DNA of 64,000 nt from an uncultured Chitinophagaceae bacterium (GTDB lineage Bacteria; Bacteroidota; Bacteroidia; Chitinophagales; Chitinophagaceae), in contig CALGAP010000011.1 in NCBI GenBank assembly GCA_937958995.1, positions 248,001 through 312,000 of the forward strand, written 5' to 3'. Of this stretch, positions 8,309-17,355 are shown piece after piece. Under the pieces are notes generated by a model. It saw only the letters and a list, made by a program, of their open reading frames with translations, made no database searches and was not told the origin of the DNA. Both the position numbers and the translations under genes were made by a program. The stretch's first letter is position 1, and the number at the start of each line of letters is the position of its first letter.

Positions 8309-9193
8309 TTATCCAAAAGCTATCAGGGCAATGGCACCCAGTGATAAGACAATGCCCATCCAGTTTATCAACGATAATTTTTCTTTAAACACCAGCCAGG
8401 CAAATATGGCGCTTATCAGCACCACGCCCATATTGTTGATAGGTATTACGGCGCTGCTGTTGCCGGTATATCCCTTCAGCGCGTGCATCAGGCACCAAAT
8501 TGAAAAGTAATTGGGTATACCGATGGCCATTCCCGCAAAAATGGCTCGCGCATCGAAACGCTGTTTGCCCGCAACAAATTGATAAAACAATATGCTACTC
8601 CCCACCACTGCCGCCGATGAAAATGCCGTGATGAGATAGCTGTCCTGGTTATTTTCATTCACAAATTCCTGTTCCACGAATTTGATCATCGCATCGAGTC
8701 CGCCGCTGCCCACAAACAGCACGAGTGGCGCGACCCAGAGCAATAAACCCAGGCCCTTGCTTTGCGTGTCTTTTTCTTTTGGGTAAGAAGTGAGCACCAC
8801 CGCAGCAAGGGCCAGCACCACTCCCGCAATTTTCCATCCTGTATAAGGCTCGCTGTAATAAATCAGCGAAAAAACAAAAGGTATAATGAGTGATAATTTG
8901 TACGCTACGACTGCCACCGACACGCCGATGCGCTGCGCGGTAAATGCTACCAGGTTGAATAGTGATACAAACAATGCGCCCATCACCAGGGCCCAGGGCA
9001 GCCACTCATTGTTTTGTTGAATCGCCTTTATGGGAAAGCCTCCGTTTACAATCGACCCGGTAATAACGCAGGTGATGTAGTTGAACACAATTGCCTGCAG
9101 GTTGTTGATCTTAAAACGCTCTACGAACTTAAAAGAAATGGTAAGCCATGAAGTGAGTATGATGCTGCCGATGAGGAAAAGTAAACTCGTCAA
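8309..9193 (-). CDS. EamA/DMT-family membrane transporter
   Basis: 294 residues with about ten hydrophobic helices and the two-repeat architecture of the drug/metabolite transporter superfamily; the second repeat ends INNMGVVLISAIFAWLVFKE and WMGIVLSLGAIALIA. Substrate cannot be read from sequence. Its start overlaps the ribD stop by 4 bp, which raises the possibility of a riboflavin-linked substrate, but operon position alone is weak evidence. Confidence 0.88.
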   Translation of the reverse strand: MTSLLFLIGSIILTSWLTISFKFVERFKINNLQAIVFNYITCVITGSIVNGGFPIKAIQQNNEWLPWALVMGALFVSLFNLVAFTAQRIGVSVAVVAYKLSLIIPFVFSLIYYSEPYTGWKIAGVVLALAAVVLTSYPKEKDTQSKGLGLLLWVAPLVLFVGSGGLDAMIKFVEQEFVNENNQDSYLITAFSSAAVVGSSILFYQFVAGKQRFDARAIFAGMAIGIPNYFSIWCLMHALKGYTGNSSAVIPINNMGVVLISAIFAWLVFKEKLSLINWMGIVLSLGAIALIAFG

Positions 9194-10221
9194 TTTTTTA
9201 TGGTTTGCGGGTTTACGAAATATTCGATGATATCGGTATCCAGCGTTTCCCGCTGGCGCCAGCTGGCATTGTGAATGATGGGCGCGGGTATGCCGTCGCC
9301 CGCCGACTGATGTCCGCGAATCATTCTTATCTCATCCCACACGCTTTCATCAATGAATGATTGCAGCAGTCGCGCGCCGCCTTCTACCAGCACACTTTGT
9401 ATACGCAACTGGTACAGGGCATTTACCACCTGGTGCACGATGGAAACATCTTCCGTAACTTGGTAATACCGCAGGTTGGGTCGCTCTTCGTGGCGGATGC
9501 TGTTGAAAATTATAGTGGGCACGGTGCCATCAAACAATTTCAGGTGGGTGGGCAATTGCAAATGCATGTCAATTACCACGCGCGTGGGGTTGGCGCCTGT
9601 CCAATGCCGGTTGGTCAATGCCGGATCATCGAATCGTGCGGTATTAGTGCCCACAAGAATAGCCGCCTCTTCACTACGCCACTTATGCACCAGCCGGTTG
9701 CTGAACTCGTTGCTGATATAAATGCGGGAAAAATCATCGTTCGCAATCTTTCCATCCGCTGTCTGCGCCCATTTCAAAACAATATAAGGGCGATGATTGG
9801 TGTGAAAGCAAAGAAAGCGTTTGTTCAGGTTCTTTGCTTCTTCTTCCAGCACACCGGCCACCACTTTCACGCCTGCTGCCTGCAACTTTTCAATGCCCTT
9901 CCCATTCACCAGTTTAAACGGATCGCGGCAGCCGATAACCACCTCCGGAATTTTCTTTTCAATAATCAGATCAGAACAAGGCGGCGTTTTCCCGAAATGC
10001 GCGCAAGGCTCCAGTGAAACATATAGCTTACCCTGCGATATAAGATGCTTATCCTCTTCCTTCACCGAATTAATACAGTTCACTTCTGCGTGCGCCTCGC
10101 CATATTTTTCGTGAAAACCTTCCCCGATAATTCGGCCATCGTGTACCAGCACCGCTCCCACCATGGGGTTGGGCGCCACATGACCCGCCCCCTTGAGGGC
10201 CAGTTCAAAGCATCGGTGCAT
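9190..10221 (-). CDS. ribD: riboflavin biosynthesis deaminase/reductase RibD
   Basis: Bifunctional enzyme for steps two and three of riboflavin synthesis. The N-terminal deaminase carries the zinc site HAEV (44-47) and PCAHFGKTPPC (Cys73 and Cys82); the C-terminal reductase includes PYIVLKWAQTADGKIA and LVEGGARLLQSF. Start choice is uncertain: the ATG at 10221 gives MHRCFELALKG, but family members usually have a few more residues (HEKYM here), which would need the TTG at 10254. The promoter box at 10263-10270 leaves only about 5 nt before that TTG, so I prefer 10221. Confidence 0.92.
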   Translation of the reverse strand: MHRCFELALKGAGHVAPNPMVGAVLVHDGRIIGEGFHEKYGEAHAEVNCINSVKEEDKHLISQGKLYVSLEPCAHFGKTPPCSDLIIEKKIPEVVIGCRDPFKLVNGKGIEKLQAAGVKVVAGVLEEEAKNLNKRFLCFHTNHRPYIVLKWAQTADGKIANDDFSRIYISNEFSNRLVHKWRSEEAAILVGTNTARFDDPALTNRHWTGANPTRVVIDMHLQLPTHLKLFDGTVPTIIFNSIRHEERPNLRYYQVTEDVSIVHQVVNALYQLRIQSVLVEGGARLLQSFIDESVWDEIRMIRGHQSAGDGIPAPIIHNASWRQRETLDTDIIEYFVNPQTIKN

Positions 10222-10262
10222 GTATTTTTCGTGGATAGCCAGGAGCGAATTCAATTTGCGGG

Positions 10263-10270
10263 CAAAGATA
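10263..10270 (-). promoter_or_regulatory. -7 promoter box for ribD
   Basis: TATCTTTG on the minus strand, a full TAnnTTTG match, 41 bp before the ATG at 10221. Confidence 0.6.
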
Positions 10271-10321
10271 GGCGAAGAATGCTTTGTCGGTGCCGGGTGG
10301 CTGCCCGCCACCGTTTTTCCC

Positions 10322-10329
10322 TAAGTTTG
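10322..10329 (+). promoter_or_regulatory. -7 promoter box next to the prmC start
   Basis: TAAGTTTG, a full consensus match, ends 5 bases before the prmC ATG at 10335. With initiation a few bases downstream of the box, the message would be leaderless or nearly so. Confidence 0.6.
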
Positions 10330-10334
10330 CGGCC

Positions 10335-11189
10335 ATGACGGTACAGGAAGCGGGAAAAAAACTGGCGCAACAGTTAACAGCGATCTATGAGGTGCGTGAA
10401 GCGGCGAATATCGCGGATTGGGTGATGGAGAGCCTGACGGGATGGAAAAAGAGCGAAAGGGTGATTCATAAGGACGATGAGTTGGATGGATCGAAAAGAG
10501 ATTTGCTGGACAATTATACCAGGCAATTACTCACACATAAGCCGGTGCAGTATGTTTTGCATGAAGCATGGTTTTGCGGGTTAAGGTTTTATGTAGATGA
10601 AAATGTCCTTATCCCGAGACCGGAGACGGAAGAGCTGGTGGATTGGATAGTTAAATCGCGCTACCCCAAACTGATGAATAAGCTGTTGGATGTGGGAACA
10701 GGCAGCGGTTGCATACCCATTGCCATCAGAAAAAAAACGATGTCGATATGGGCGTATGCCTGTGATGTGAGCAGAGAGGCGCTGGATATTGCGGAAAAAA
10801 ATGCGAAAGCACATGATGTGGCAATCACGACCCTGCCGCTTAATTTTCTCGATGAAACCAGCTGGGAGAAATTACCGTCGTTTGAAATAATCGTTAGCAA
10901 TCCGCCTTATATCCCTTTACAAGAAAAAGAAAGTATGCGTGCCAACGTGGTGAACTTTGAACCACACCTGGCGCTATTTGTACAGGACGATGATCCGTTT
11001 ATTTTTTACCGTGCCATTGCAAAGTTCGCGCAGACCAAACTATCTCCCGGCGGCGCCATTTTCGTAGAGATCCATGAAGATCTTTCGGCGGGTGTGCAGG
11101 AAATTTTTACACAATATGACTTCTCGCATATCGAAGTGAGAAGAGATATGCAGGGAAAAGAAAGAATGATTAAAGCGGAGCGTCGCTGA
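10335..11189 (+). CDS. prmC: release factor glutamine methyltransferase PrmC
   Basis: 284-residue SAM-dependent enzyme that N5-methylates the GGQ glutamine of RF1/RF2. Visible are IPRPETEELVDW before the Rossmann motif LLDVGTGSGCIPIA (about residue 117) and the catalytic NPPYIPL near residue 190, with an N-terminal helical domain. The ATG at 10335 sits just after a promoter box and begins the aligned N-terminus; the in-frame extension upstream lies in the promoter. Divergent from ribD. Confidence 0.95.
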   Translation: MTVQEAGKKLAQQLTAIYEVREAANIADWVMESLTGWKKSERVIHKDDELDGSKRDLLDNYTRQLLTHKPVQYVLHEAWFCGLRFYVDENVLIPRPETEELVDWIVKSRYPKLMNKLLDVGTGSGCIPIAIRKKTMSIWAYACDVSREALDIAEKNAKAHDVAITTLPLNFLDETSWEKLPSFEIIVSNPPYIPLQEKESMRANVVNFEPHLALFVQDDDPFIFYRAIAKFAQTKLSPGGAIFVEIHEDLSAGVQEIFTQYDFSHIEVRRDMQGKERMIKAERR

Positions 11190-11191
11190 TA

Positions 11192-11593
11192 CTACTTGGT
11201 ATCGGAATCTACCAGCAGCGTGGAGCGCGCACCCAGGTCGCGGGCAATACGCATTACGGCCACCACATTTTCGAGCGGCACCGATTTATCGGCATTGATG
11301 GCGATGGTAGCCTGCGTGGAATCGCGTGCAATCATGGGCGCTACCACTTCGCGCATGGCGGCAATATCTACCTGGCGGCCGTTGATGATATATTCTCCTG
11401 TGGGTTTGATGTTCACAATCACCGTTTGCTTGGCCTTGGTATCGCTTTTCGCCTTGGGCTGCGACAACTTGATCACATTGGGGTTGGCCAGCGTGGACAC
11501 GATAAGGAAAAAGAACAGCAGGATGAACAATATATCGTTCAACGCGCCGGCGTGCATCTCTGAATGCTGCTTTGATCTTCTTCTGATTGCCAT
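11192..11593 (-). CDS. ExbD/TolR-type biopolymer transport protein
   Basis: 133 residues: short cytoplasmic basic start, one membrane helix (LNDILFILLFFFLIVSTLA) with the conserved Asp of the proton path in its first turn, then a periplasmic domain ending ARDLGARSTLLVDSDTK. Pairs with the upstream ExbB/TolQ homologue 9 bp away. Such pairs use the proton gradient to energise outer-membrane transport or envelope constriction; no TonB or TolA is adjacent, so which system it serves is not settled here. Confidence 0.9.
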   Translation of the reverse strand: MAIRRRSKQHSEMHAGALNDILFILLFFFLIVSTLANPNVIKLSQPKAKSDTKAKQTVIVNIKPTGEYIINGRQVDIAAMREVVAPMIARDSTQATIAINADKSVPLENVVAVMRIARDLGARSTLLVDSDTK

Positions 11594-11602
11594 AACTCTA
11601 TT

Positions 11603-12304
11603 TTATCGGGTAGGTTCCTGCAAAATGTCTATGAACTCGGCGCTGGCGGCTTCCATCCTGTTCACCGTCTTATCGATCTGCGCATTTAAGAAATTGTATC
11701 CAATATACGCCAGCAGACCGATGGTAAGACCTACGGCCGATGTGATGATTTTGGTGTAGATACCACCAGCTATGGAATCGGTGCTGAACTCGTGGGTAAC
11801 ATTGATGTTGTAAAACAACTGCAGCATACCGATCAGCGTTCCCAAAAACCCGAGCATGGGCGCCACGCCATATACCAGCGACAAGACCGAGAGGTTGCGT
11901 TCCATCTTGTACACTTCCAGTTTTCCTACATTGTCCATACTCTTCTCGATGGCGTCAATCGGTTTGCCGATGCGTTGCAGACCCTTGTCGATCATCCGGG
12001 CCACCGGGTTGGGCGTATTCCTGGCCAGCGAACGCGCCGCGGCCACATTATTGCTGAATACATTGTCGCGGATGATGTTCATGAAATTGGGGTCAATCTT
12101 GCTCGCCTTGCGAATGGCTATCAGCCGCTCAAAAAAGAAAAAGACTGCCAGTACGAATAAAAGTCCCAGCGGAATCATGAGCGGTCCGCCATTGGCAAGC
12201 ATCTCCAGAATGTTCATCGAAGGTGGCGTTGCAGCCGCCGGATTGGTAACACTTGATGCGGTATCGGTAGGTGGGTTCGCGATTTGTAGAAAAAACCAAT
12301 TCAT
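11603..12304 (-). CDS. MotA/TolQ/ExbB-family proton channel protein
   Basis: 233 residues. An N-terminal segment precedes three membrane helices: GPLMIPLGLLFVLAVFFFFE, then a pair in the conserved region (VAPMLGFLGTLIGMLQLF and TSAVGLTIGLLAYIGYNFL). GFLGTLIGM is the family hallmark. I start at the ATG 12304 (MNWFFLQIA); upstream in-frame codons run through a promoter-like TACATTTA box at 12324-12331. Operon with the ExbD homologue. Confidence 0.9.
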   Translation of the reverse strand: MNWFFLQIANPPTDTASSVTNPAAATPPSMNILEMLANGGPLMIPLGLLFVLAVFFFFERLIAIRKASKIDPNFMNIIRDNVFSNNVAAARSLARNTPNPVARMIDKGLQRIGKPIDAIEKSMDNVGKLEVYKMERNLSVLSLVYGVAPMLGFLGTLIGMLQLFYNINVTHEFSTDSIAGGIYTKIITSAVGLTIGLLAYIGYNFLNAQIDKTVNRMEAASAEFIDILQEPTR

Positions 12305-12422
12305 CCGGTGAATTTTAATTGTGTAAATGTACTCAAATGTGTGCCTAAAACGGTTCGCCCGCCACAATATTTCTTAAAACTTTGTTAGGATGTGATGAGA
12401 ATGTGGATTACTCTATATCATT

Positions 12423-12430
12423 TAACTTTA
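12423..12430 (+). promoter_or_regulatory. -7 promoter box close to the ypdA start
   Basis: TAACTTTA, one mismatch to TAnnTTTG, ends 7 bases before the ATG at 12438. Confidence 0.4.
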
Positions 12431-12437
12431 CCATAGT

Positions 12438-13463
12438 ATGAACAACGGAGCAGACAACAGGTATGAGATCATTATCGTAGGTGGAGGACCCATTGGACTG
12501 GCCTGCGGGCTGGAAGCAAAGAAAGCCAACTTATCCTATTGCATCATCGAAAAAGGCTGCCTGGTAAACTCGCTATACAACTACCCTTTAAACATGACCT
12601 TTTTCAGCACGTCTGAAAAACTCGAGATCGGCGGCATCCCTTTCGTTTCCATCAGCAATAAACCAAGAAGACCCGAAGCACTGGAATATTACCGGCGCGT
12701 GGCTACTTCCAACAACCTCAATATTCACCTGCAGGAAGAAGTGAAGAGCATTACGCCGCTGGGCGACCATTATGAAATCACTTCCACCAAACGCACCTAT
12801 ATTGCGCGTTACGTGATTATCGCTACCGGGTTTTACGATATACCGGTGATGATGAATATTCCCGGCGAAGAACTGCCCAAGGTGACGCACTACTACAAAG
12901 ACCCGCATTTTTACGCCATGCAAAAAGTGGTGGTGGTGGGCGCCAGCAACAGCGCCATCGATGCGGCCCTGGAAACTTACCGCAAGGGCGCAGAAGTGAC
13001 ATTGGTAGTGCGCGGTCCCGAAATCGGCAAACGCGTGAAGTACTGGGTACGCCCCGACATTGAAAACCGCATCAAGGAAGGCGCTATCAAAGCTTATTTC
13101 AACTCCACGCTGTCTGCCATCCGCGACAAAGAAGTGGACATACAAACGCCCGAAGGCAAGATTACCATACCCAACGATTACGTGATTGCCATGACAGGCT
13201 ACCAGCCCAATTGCGCTTTCCTGAGTTCGGTGGGCATCAAGTTATCAGACGACGAGAAACAACAACCCACTTATAACCCCGAAACCATGGAAACCAACAT
13301 GCCCAATATTTTCCTGGCGGGAGTAATATGCGGCGGTATGGAAACGCATGTTTGGTTTATAGAAAATTCGCGCGAACACGCCGTGCTCATTATACGCGCG
13401 ATTCTTACCCGGAAATCGGGTTTAAAAGAAGATAGTGTTGCAGAGCAGCCGAGCCAGGCATAA
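12438..13463 (+). CDS. ypdA: YpdA-type bacillithiol disulfide reductase (putative)
   Basis: 341-residue flavoprotein of the thioredoxin-reductase-like fold. FAD motif GGGPIG at 15-20, the YpdA-typical stretch YNYPLNMTFFSTSEKLEIGG, and a second dinucleotide motif VVVGASNSAIDAALE near residue 157. There is no redox CxxC, as in YpdA, which reduces bacillithiol disulfide using NADPH. This suggests the host makes bacillithiol, although no bsh gene is in the window. Confidence 0.92.
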   Translation: MNNGADNRYEIIIVGGGPIGLACGLEAKKANLSYCIIEKGCLVNSLYNYPLNMTFFSTSEKLEIGGIPFVSISNKPRRPEALEYYRRVATSNNLNIHLQEEVKSITPLGDHYEITSTKRTYIARYVIIATGFYDIPVMMNIPGEELPKVTHYYKDPHFYAMQKVVVVGASNSAIDAALETYRKGAEVTLVVRGPEIGKRVKYWVRPDIENRIKEGAIKAYFNSTLSAIRDKEVDIQTPEGKITIPNDYVIAMTGYQPNCAFLSSVGIKLSDDEKQQPTYNPETMETNMPNIFLAGVICGGMETHVWFIENSREHAVLIIRAILTRKSGLKEDSVAEQPSQA

Positions 13464-13482
13464 CAGGAAATTTTTTTCAACA

Positions 13483-14613
13483 CTACTCTCGCCTGTACAC
13501 ATAAATTTCTACGCGACGGTTTTGTTGTCGTCCCTGCGGAGTTTTGTTGGATGCCGCCGGTCTCAGGAAGGCAAATCCCCGCCATACAGTTTTCTCCTGC
13601 ACACCGGGCACTTGTTGTGCCAGGTAATCTTTCACGGATGCGGCACGGTTTACCGAAAGCTTTTCATTATACTCCAGCGTACCGATACTATCGGTATGAC
13701 CTTCTATGACCATCGAGTCGATTTCATAAGCCTTGAGCCTGTTGGCAAAACTATCCAGGACGGAAAAACTTTTGGGAGAAAGTTCAAAGCTGGCTGTGGC
13801 AAAGAATATATCGGGAATGATGAGCGTGTCGATACGGCGCGTTACCTCTACACGAGTAGCCGGTAGCTTTATGGGTTTGGGCGGGTTTTTTGTATAGTAG
13901 TACACCCATTTCTGCAACATGTTGTGACGTGGATTTTCGGAATAGATCTCGCGACGAACACTATCAGCTTCGGCGCAGATTTTTTCTTTCGGATCCATTG
14001 GCAATAGTGCGATGCTATCGATGAAAATATAGTATTCATACCGATATTCAGCGCGAAAAGGTCCTGGCAGATCCACGCGCCTGAAATGACCAAGCGTGAT
14101 ATAATTTTCGTTGCCGTCGGCCGTATAGATTAATTCCACTCTTTGCCACTCATTGTGCTGCCGCCGCGGCGAATCCAGTCCGTCGGCACTCCATAACTGC
14201 GGCTTTAGTTGCGTGAATTTTCTTTTTTCAAACAAATAGTCACTTTCCGAAAAATAAATGCCGATGCTGTCGAGCGGCACCTGCGGAGAATTAGTGTAAA
14301 AGCTAAGCCGGTATTGCTTGCCTTTTTGCATACCGCAGAGCAATTTTGTGCGAATAAAATTCCGCGCTCCCGGCGTGCGCACGCTGCCCGCTGTGAGTCC
14401 GACAAAATGACGCCGATCAAAAGCCCGATTTGTCTGATCAAAATAATAATTGGCCATCAGTGAAGTGGCTATCCATGCTTCGGGCGCGCAGTTTTTATCG
14501 TATTCAGTGCAGATATTTTCATCTTCAAAACTCGGGTTGGGGATGAGGTTCTGAGCTAACGAAACACCGCAATAGGATAAAGACAATAGGATTATAATAA
14601 TAAAATGTATCAT
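13483..14613 (-). CDS. OmpA-family outer-membrane protein
   Basis: 376 residues with a signal peptide (start MIHFIIIILLSLSY, cleavage after SLAQ). The N-terminal two thirds begin QNLIPNPSFED, a carbohydrate-binding-like sandwich common in Bacteroidota OmpA proteins. Residues about 265-376 are the OmpA C-terminal domain with VIEGHTDSIGTLEYNEKLS and NRRVEIYVYRRE, which binds peptidoglycan. The ATG at 14613 is chosen because it begins the signal peptide; the frame extends upstream into pepT. Starts 7 bp after pepT, so likely co-transcribed. Confidence 0.9.
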   Translation of the reverse strand: MIHFIIIILLSLSYCGVSLAQNLIPNPSFEDENICTEYDKNCAPEAWIATSLMANYYFDQTNRAFDRRHFVGLTAGSVRTPGARNFIRTKLLCGMQKGKQYRLSFYTNSPQVPLDSIGIYFSESDYLFEKRKFTQLKPQLWSADGLDSPRRQHNEWQRVELIYTADGNENYITLGHFRRVDLPGPFRAEYRYEYYIFIDSIALLPMDPKEKICAEADSVRREIYSENPRHNMLQKWVYYYTKNPPKPIKLPATRVEVTRRIDTLIIPDIFFATASFELSPKSFSVLDSFANRLKAYEIDSMVIEGHTDSIGTLEYNEKLSVNRAASVKDYLAQQVPGVQEKTVWRGFAFLRPAASNKTPQGRQQNRRVEIYVYRRE

Positions 14614-14620
14614 CAATTTT

Positions 14621-15868
14621 TCAGCTCCGCTCTTCCCATATACAGGCCAGGTGCACGATGGTCTCCACGCTTTTCTGCATATCCTGCACACTCACATATT
14701 CGTGCTTACCGTGAAAAGCCATTTCGCCCGTAAAAATATTCGGGCAGGGAAGTCCCATGAAAGAAAGTCTCGACCCATCCGTGCCGCCACGAGCACTCAT
14801 TTCCAGCACCTCCACTCCTGCCCTCCTGATGGCTTCTTTGGCGTATTCGGATACCTGCGGGTATTTATCCAGCACCTCTTTCATGTTGCGGTATTGTTCT
14901 TTTACGTGAAATTCCGCCCGGGCGCCGGGGTAACGACGTAAAATTGTTGCTAATTTTTCTTTTAAATACTCTTCATAGGCATCCAGCTTCGATGTTACGA
15001 AGTCGCGGATAATAAATTCAATGGTCACTTTTTCGGCTATACCTTCCATGCGCACCGGGTGCACAAAACCGTAGCGCCCCTCGGTAGTCTCGGGAGAAAG
15101 TTCGGTTTTCGGCAATGATTCAATAAACGCCGAAGCCACTTTTATAGCATTCACCAGTTTATCGAGCGCATAGCCGGGATGCGCACTCACACCATGAATG
15201 ATCACGGTAACCCCATCTGCAGAAAAAGTTTCGTCTTCAAAAGCGCCTCGCTCACCGGCATCGAGGGTGTAGGCAAACTGTGCTCCCAGTTTTTCAAGAT
15301 TCACATGATCTACGCCGCGGCCTATTTCTTCGTCGGGGGTAAACAAAATTTTGATAGTTCCATGCTTCACTTCCGGATGGGTCATAAAATAATGCGCCAT
15401 ATCCATAATCACGGCAACGCCTGCCTTATCGTCGGCGCCGAGCAGCGTGGTGCCCGAAGCGGTGATGATGTCTTCGCCGGTTTTTTTCAGTAAGTAGGGG
15501 TGGTCTTTGGGTGATATCACCTGGCTAGTATCGTCGGGCAGCACTATATCGCTGCCATCATAGTTGGTATGTACAATAGGCTTTACGCTGGCGCCGCTGC
15601 AGTCGGGTGCAGTATCCATATGTGCGCAGAAACAGATTACCGGAACCACCTTGCTGGTATTGCCGGGAATGGTGGCATACACATAGCCATATTCGTCGAG
15701 GTGCGCATCTCTTACACCCATGTCGTGCAACTCCTTCACCAGCAGGCGTCCAAAATTTTTTTGTTTTTCGGTAGATGGTTTGGTTTTCGAATGTGGATCA
15801 CTTTGTGTATCGATGGTCACATAGCGCAAAAATCTGTCCTTTACCGTGAAGCCGTAATTATCAAACAT
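14621..15868 (-). CDS. pepT: peptidase T (aminotripeptidase)
   Basis: 415-residue dizinc M20B peptidase that removes N-terminal residues from tripeptides. Metal and catalytic motifs are HMDTAPD, LGADDKAG, FTPDEEIGRG, TLDAGERGAFE and, near the end, ARGGTDGSRLSFMGLPCPN with HGKHEYVS. The ATG at 15868 gives MFDNYGFTVKDRFLRYV, the family start; a further upstream extension would overlap the divergent CPBP gene. A TATCTTG box lies at 15886-15892. Confidence 0.95.
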   Translation of the reverse strand: MFDNYGFTVKDRFLRYVTIDTQSDPHSKTKPSTEKQKNFGRLLVKELHDMGVRDAHLDEYGYVYATIPGNTSKVVPVICFCAHMDTAPDCSGASVKPIVHTNYDGSDIVLPDDTSQVISPKDHPYLLKKTGEDIITASGTTLLGADDKAGVAVIMDMAHYFMTHPEVKHGTIKILFTPDEEIGRGVDHVNLEKLGAQFAYTLDAGERGAFEDETFSADGVTVIIHGVSAHPGYALDKLVNAIKVASAFIESLPKTELSPETTEGRYGFVHPVRMEGIAEKVTIEFIIRDFVTSKLDAYEEYLKEKLATILRRYPGARAEFHVKEQYRNMKEVLDKYPQVSEYAKEAIRRAGVEVLEMSARGGTDGSRLSFMGLPCPNIFTGEMAFHGKHEYVSVQDMQKSVETIVHLACIWEERS

Positions 15869-15876
15869 GTAAACCT

Positions 15877-15892
15877 TATTTTTGGCAAGATA
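15877..15892. promoter_or_regulatory. divergent promoter boxes for pepT and the CPBP protease
   Basis: TATTTTTG (15877-15884, plus strand) points to the CPBP gene at 15914. TATCTTG (15886-15892, minus strand) points to pepT at 15868. The two -7 boxes are immediately adjacent, so the promoters must compete for polymerase. Confidence 0.5.
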
Positions 15893-15913
15893 TATAACCT
15901 CTTTCAAAACTCT

Positions 15914-16789
15914 ATGGCAATAACCCAAGGCAAAGCGCCCCTGATTAAGCAAGGCTGGTTGCGGGCCATTGTATTTTGCGCCACGTATATACTCGTCAAT
16001 TTCCTCATTGGCCTGTTGGCAGGCACCGCTATGGTGCAAAAGATGCTGAGTGAAGGCGATGCGACTGATATGGGCGCGCTCACCCTCACGATCATGCTGG
16101 TAGTGGCCATTGCCGGCATTGCGCTATCCGTTGTTTTCCGGCGATATGTAGATGCTATGCCTGTGGTGAGTCTCGGTCTCCAAAGACATCTTCATCGCAA
16201 TGATGCCTGGGCGGGACTGCTGTTGAGTATATTTCTATTGGGTCTCGGCTCGCTCATTCTGTATTTCACGGGCACCTTACAGTGGGTGGATGCGCGCTTT
16301 AATGGCACCGAATTTTTTGCCATGATCACTTTGATTCTGCTGCTGGCCGTAAGTGAAGAATTTGTATTCCGGGGGTACCTGCTCAACAACCTGATGGAGA
16401 GTTTTGATAAGCGAATTGCCCTGCTGGCTTCGGCAGGATTATTCACCATTGCACATAGTTTTAATCCTCATTTCAGCGTCCTGGCATTGATCAATATCTT
16501 TCTCGGGGGAATACTGCTGGGCATGAATTTCATCTATACCAGGACCCTCTGGTTCGCCATTGGCCTGCATTTCGGGTGGAACTTCATACAGGGCTATGTG
16601 TTGGGCTACCCTATCAGCGGGTTGAACTGGGACTCCATGCTGCAGCAGGAACTAAAAGGTCATCCCGTTATGACGGGCGACTCCTTTGGCTTCGAAGGAT
16701 CTATCATCGCCACGGTGGTATTGCTGGCCGGATCTGGCTTATTGTACTACGCGTATGAGCGTAAGTCAAAAAATCTGCCTACCTTTTAG
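15914..16789 (+). CDS. CPBP-family intramembrane metalloprotease
   Basis: 291 residues, about eight membrane helices. The CPBP (CAAX protease/bacteriocin-processing, formerly abortive infection) motifs are intact: EEFVFRGYLLNNL (EExxxR), LFTIAHSFNPH and IGLHFGWNF with the metal-binding histidines. Members cleave within or next to membranes; the substrate is unknown. The next gene, a small membrane protein, follows by 20 bp and may be co-expressed. Confidence 0.9.
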   Translation: MAITQGKAPLIKQGWLRAIVFCATYILVNFLIGLLAGTAMVQKMLSEGDATDMGALTLTIMLVVAIAGIALSVVFRRYVDAMPVVSLGLQRHLHRNDAWAGLLLSIFLLGLGSLILYFTGTLQWVDARFNGTEFFAMITLILLLAVSEEFVFRGYLLNNLMESFDKRIALLASAGLFTIAHSFNPHFSVLALINIFLGGILLGMNFIYTRTLWFAIGLHFGWNFIQGYVLGYPISGLNWDSMLQQELKGHPVMTGDSFGFEGSIIATVVLLAGSGLLYYAYERKSKNLPTF

Positions 16790-16809
16790 ATAACCAAAAA
16801 ACAACGGAC

Positions 16810-17355
16810 ATGAAAAAACTCCTTATAGGCGCCATTGTTGGCGGCCTGTTGCTATTCATTTGGCAATCTCTGAGCTGGACAGTATTCGACCTGCATGCAA
16901 AAGGGCATATTCATACTGATAACCAGGATGCTATTCTGAGCATTTTGAGTACATCACTTCCCGGCGAAGGAGCCTATTTCCTCCCTATGCCAAAACCCGG
17001 ATCATCCGAAGCGGAACAGCAGGCAGTAATCGAACAAGCCATGGGCAAACCCTGGGCACAGATCTACTATCACCAGTCATTGAACCTGGATATGGGGATC
17101 AATATTGTGCGCGGGCTGCTCGTCAACATCGTGCTGATGGGCCTGTTTTGCTGGATTATAGGAAAAATAGCCGCGCCCAAAATGGGCACAGTTTTCCTGG
17201 CCAGCTTATTTGCAGGACTAATCGTGTTCCTCAACGGAGTCTATACCATGCATATCTGGTACCCCATATTCGACCTGATGGAACACTTTGTGGATTCCAT
17301 CATTAGCTGGGGCCTCGCCGGTATCTGGCTCGGCTGGTGGTATGCCAGGAAATAG
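16810..17355 (+). CDS. hypothetical membrane protein
   Basis: 181 residues, not recognised. One N-terminal hydrophobic helix (LLIGAIVGGLLLFIWQSLSW), a soluble stretch of about 75 residues with the motif PKPGSSEAEQQA, then three further hydrophobic helices ending WGLAGIWLGWWYARK. The start ATG follows AAACAACGGAC, 20 bp after the CPBP protease. Its stop codon abuts that of the convergent FKBP gene. Similar small membrane proteins are common in Chitinophagaceae; no function is suggested. Confidence 0.8.
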   Translation: MKKLLIGAIVGGLLLFIWQSLSWTVFDLHAKGHIHTDNQDAILSILSTSLPGEGAYFLPMPKPGSSEAEQQAVIEQAMGKPWAQIYYHQSLNLDMGINIVRGLLVNIVLMGLFCWIIGKIAAPKMGTVFLASLFAGLIVFLNGVYTMHIWYPIFDLMEHFVDSIISWGLAGIWLGWWYARK

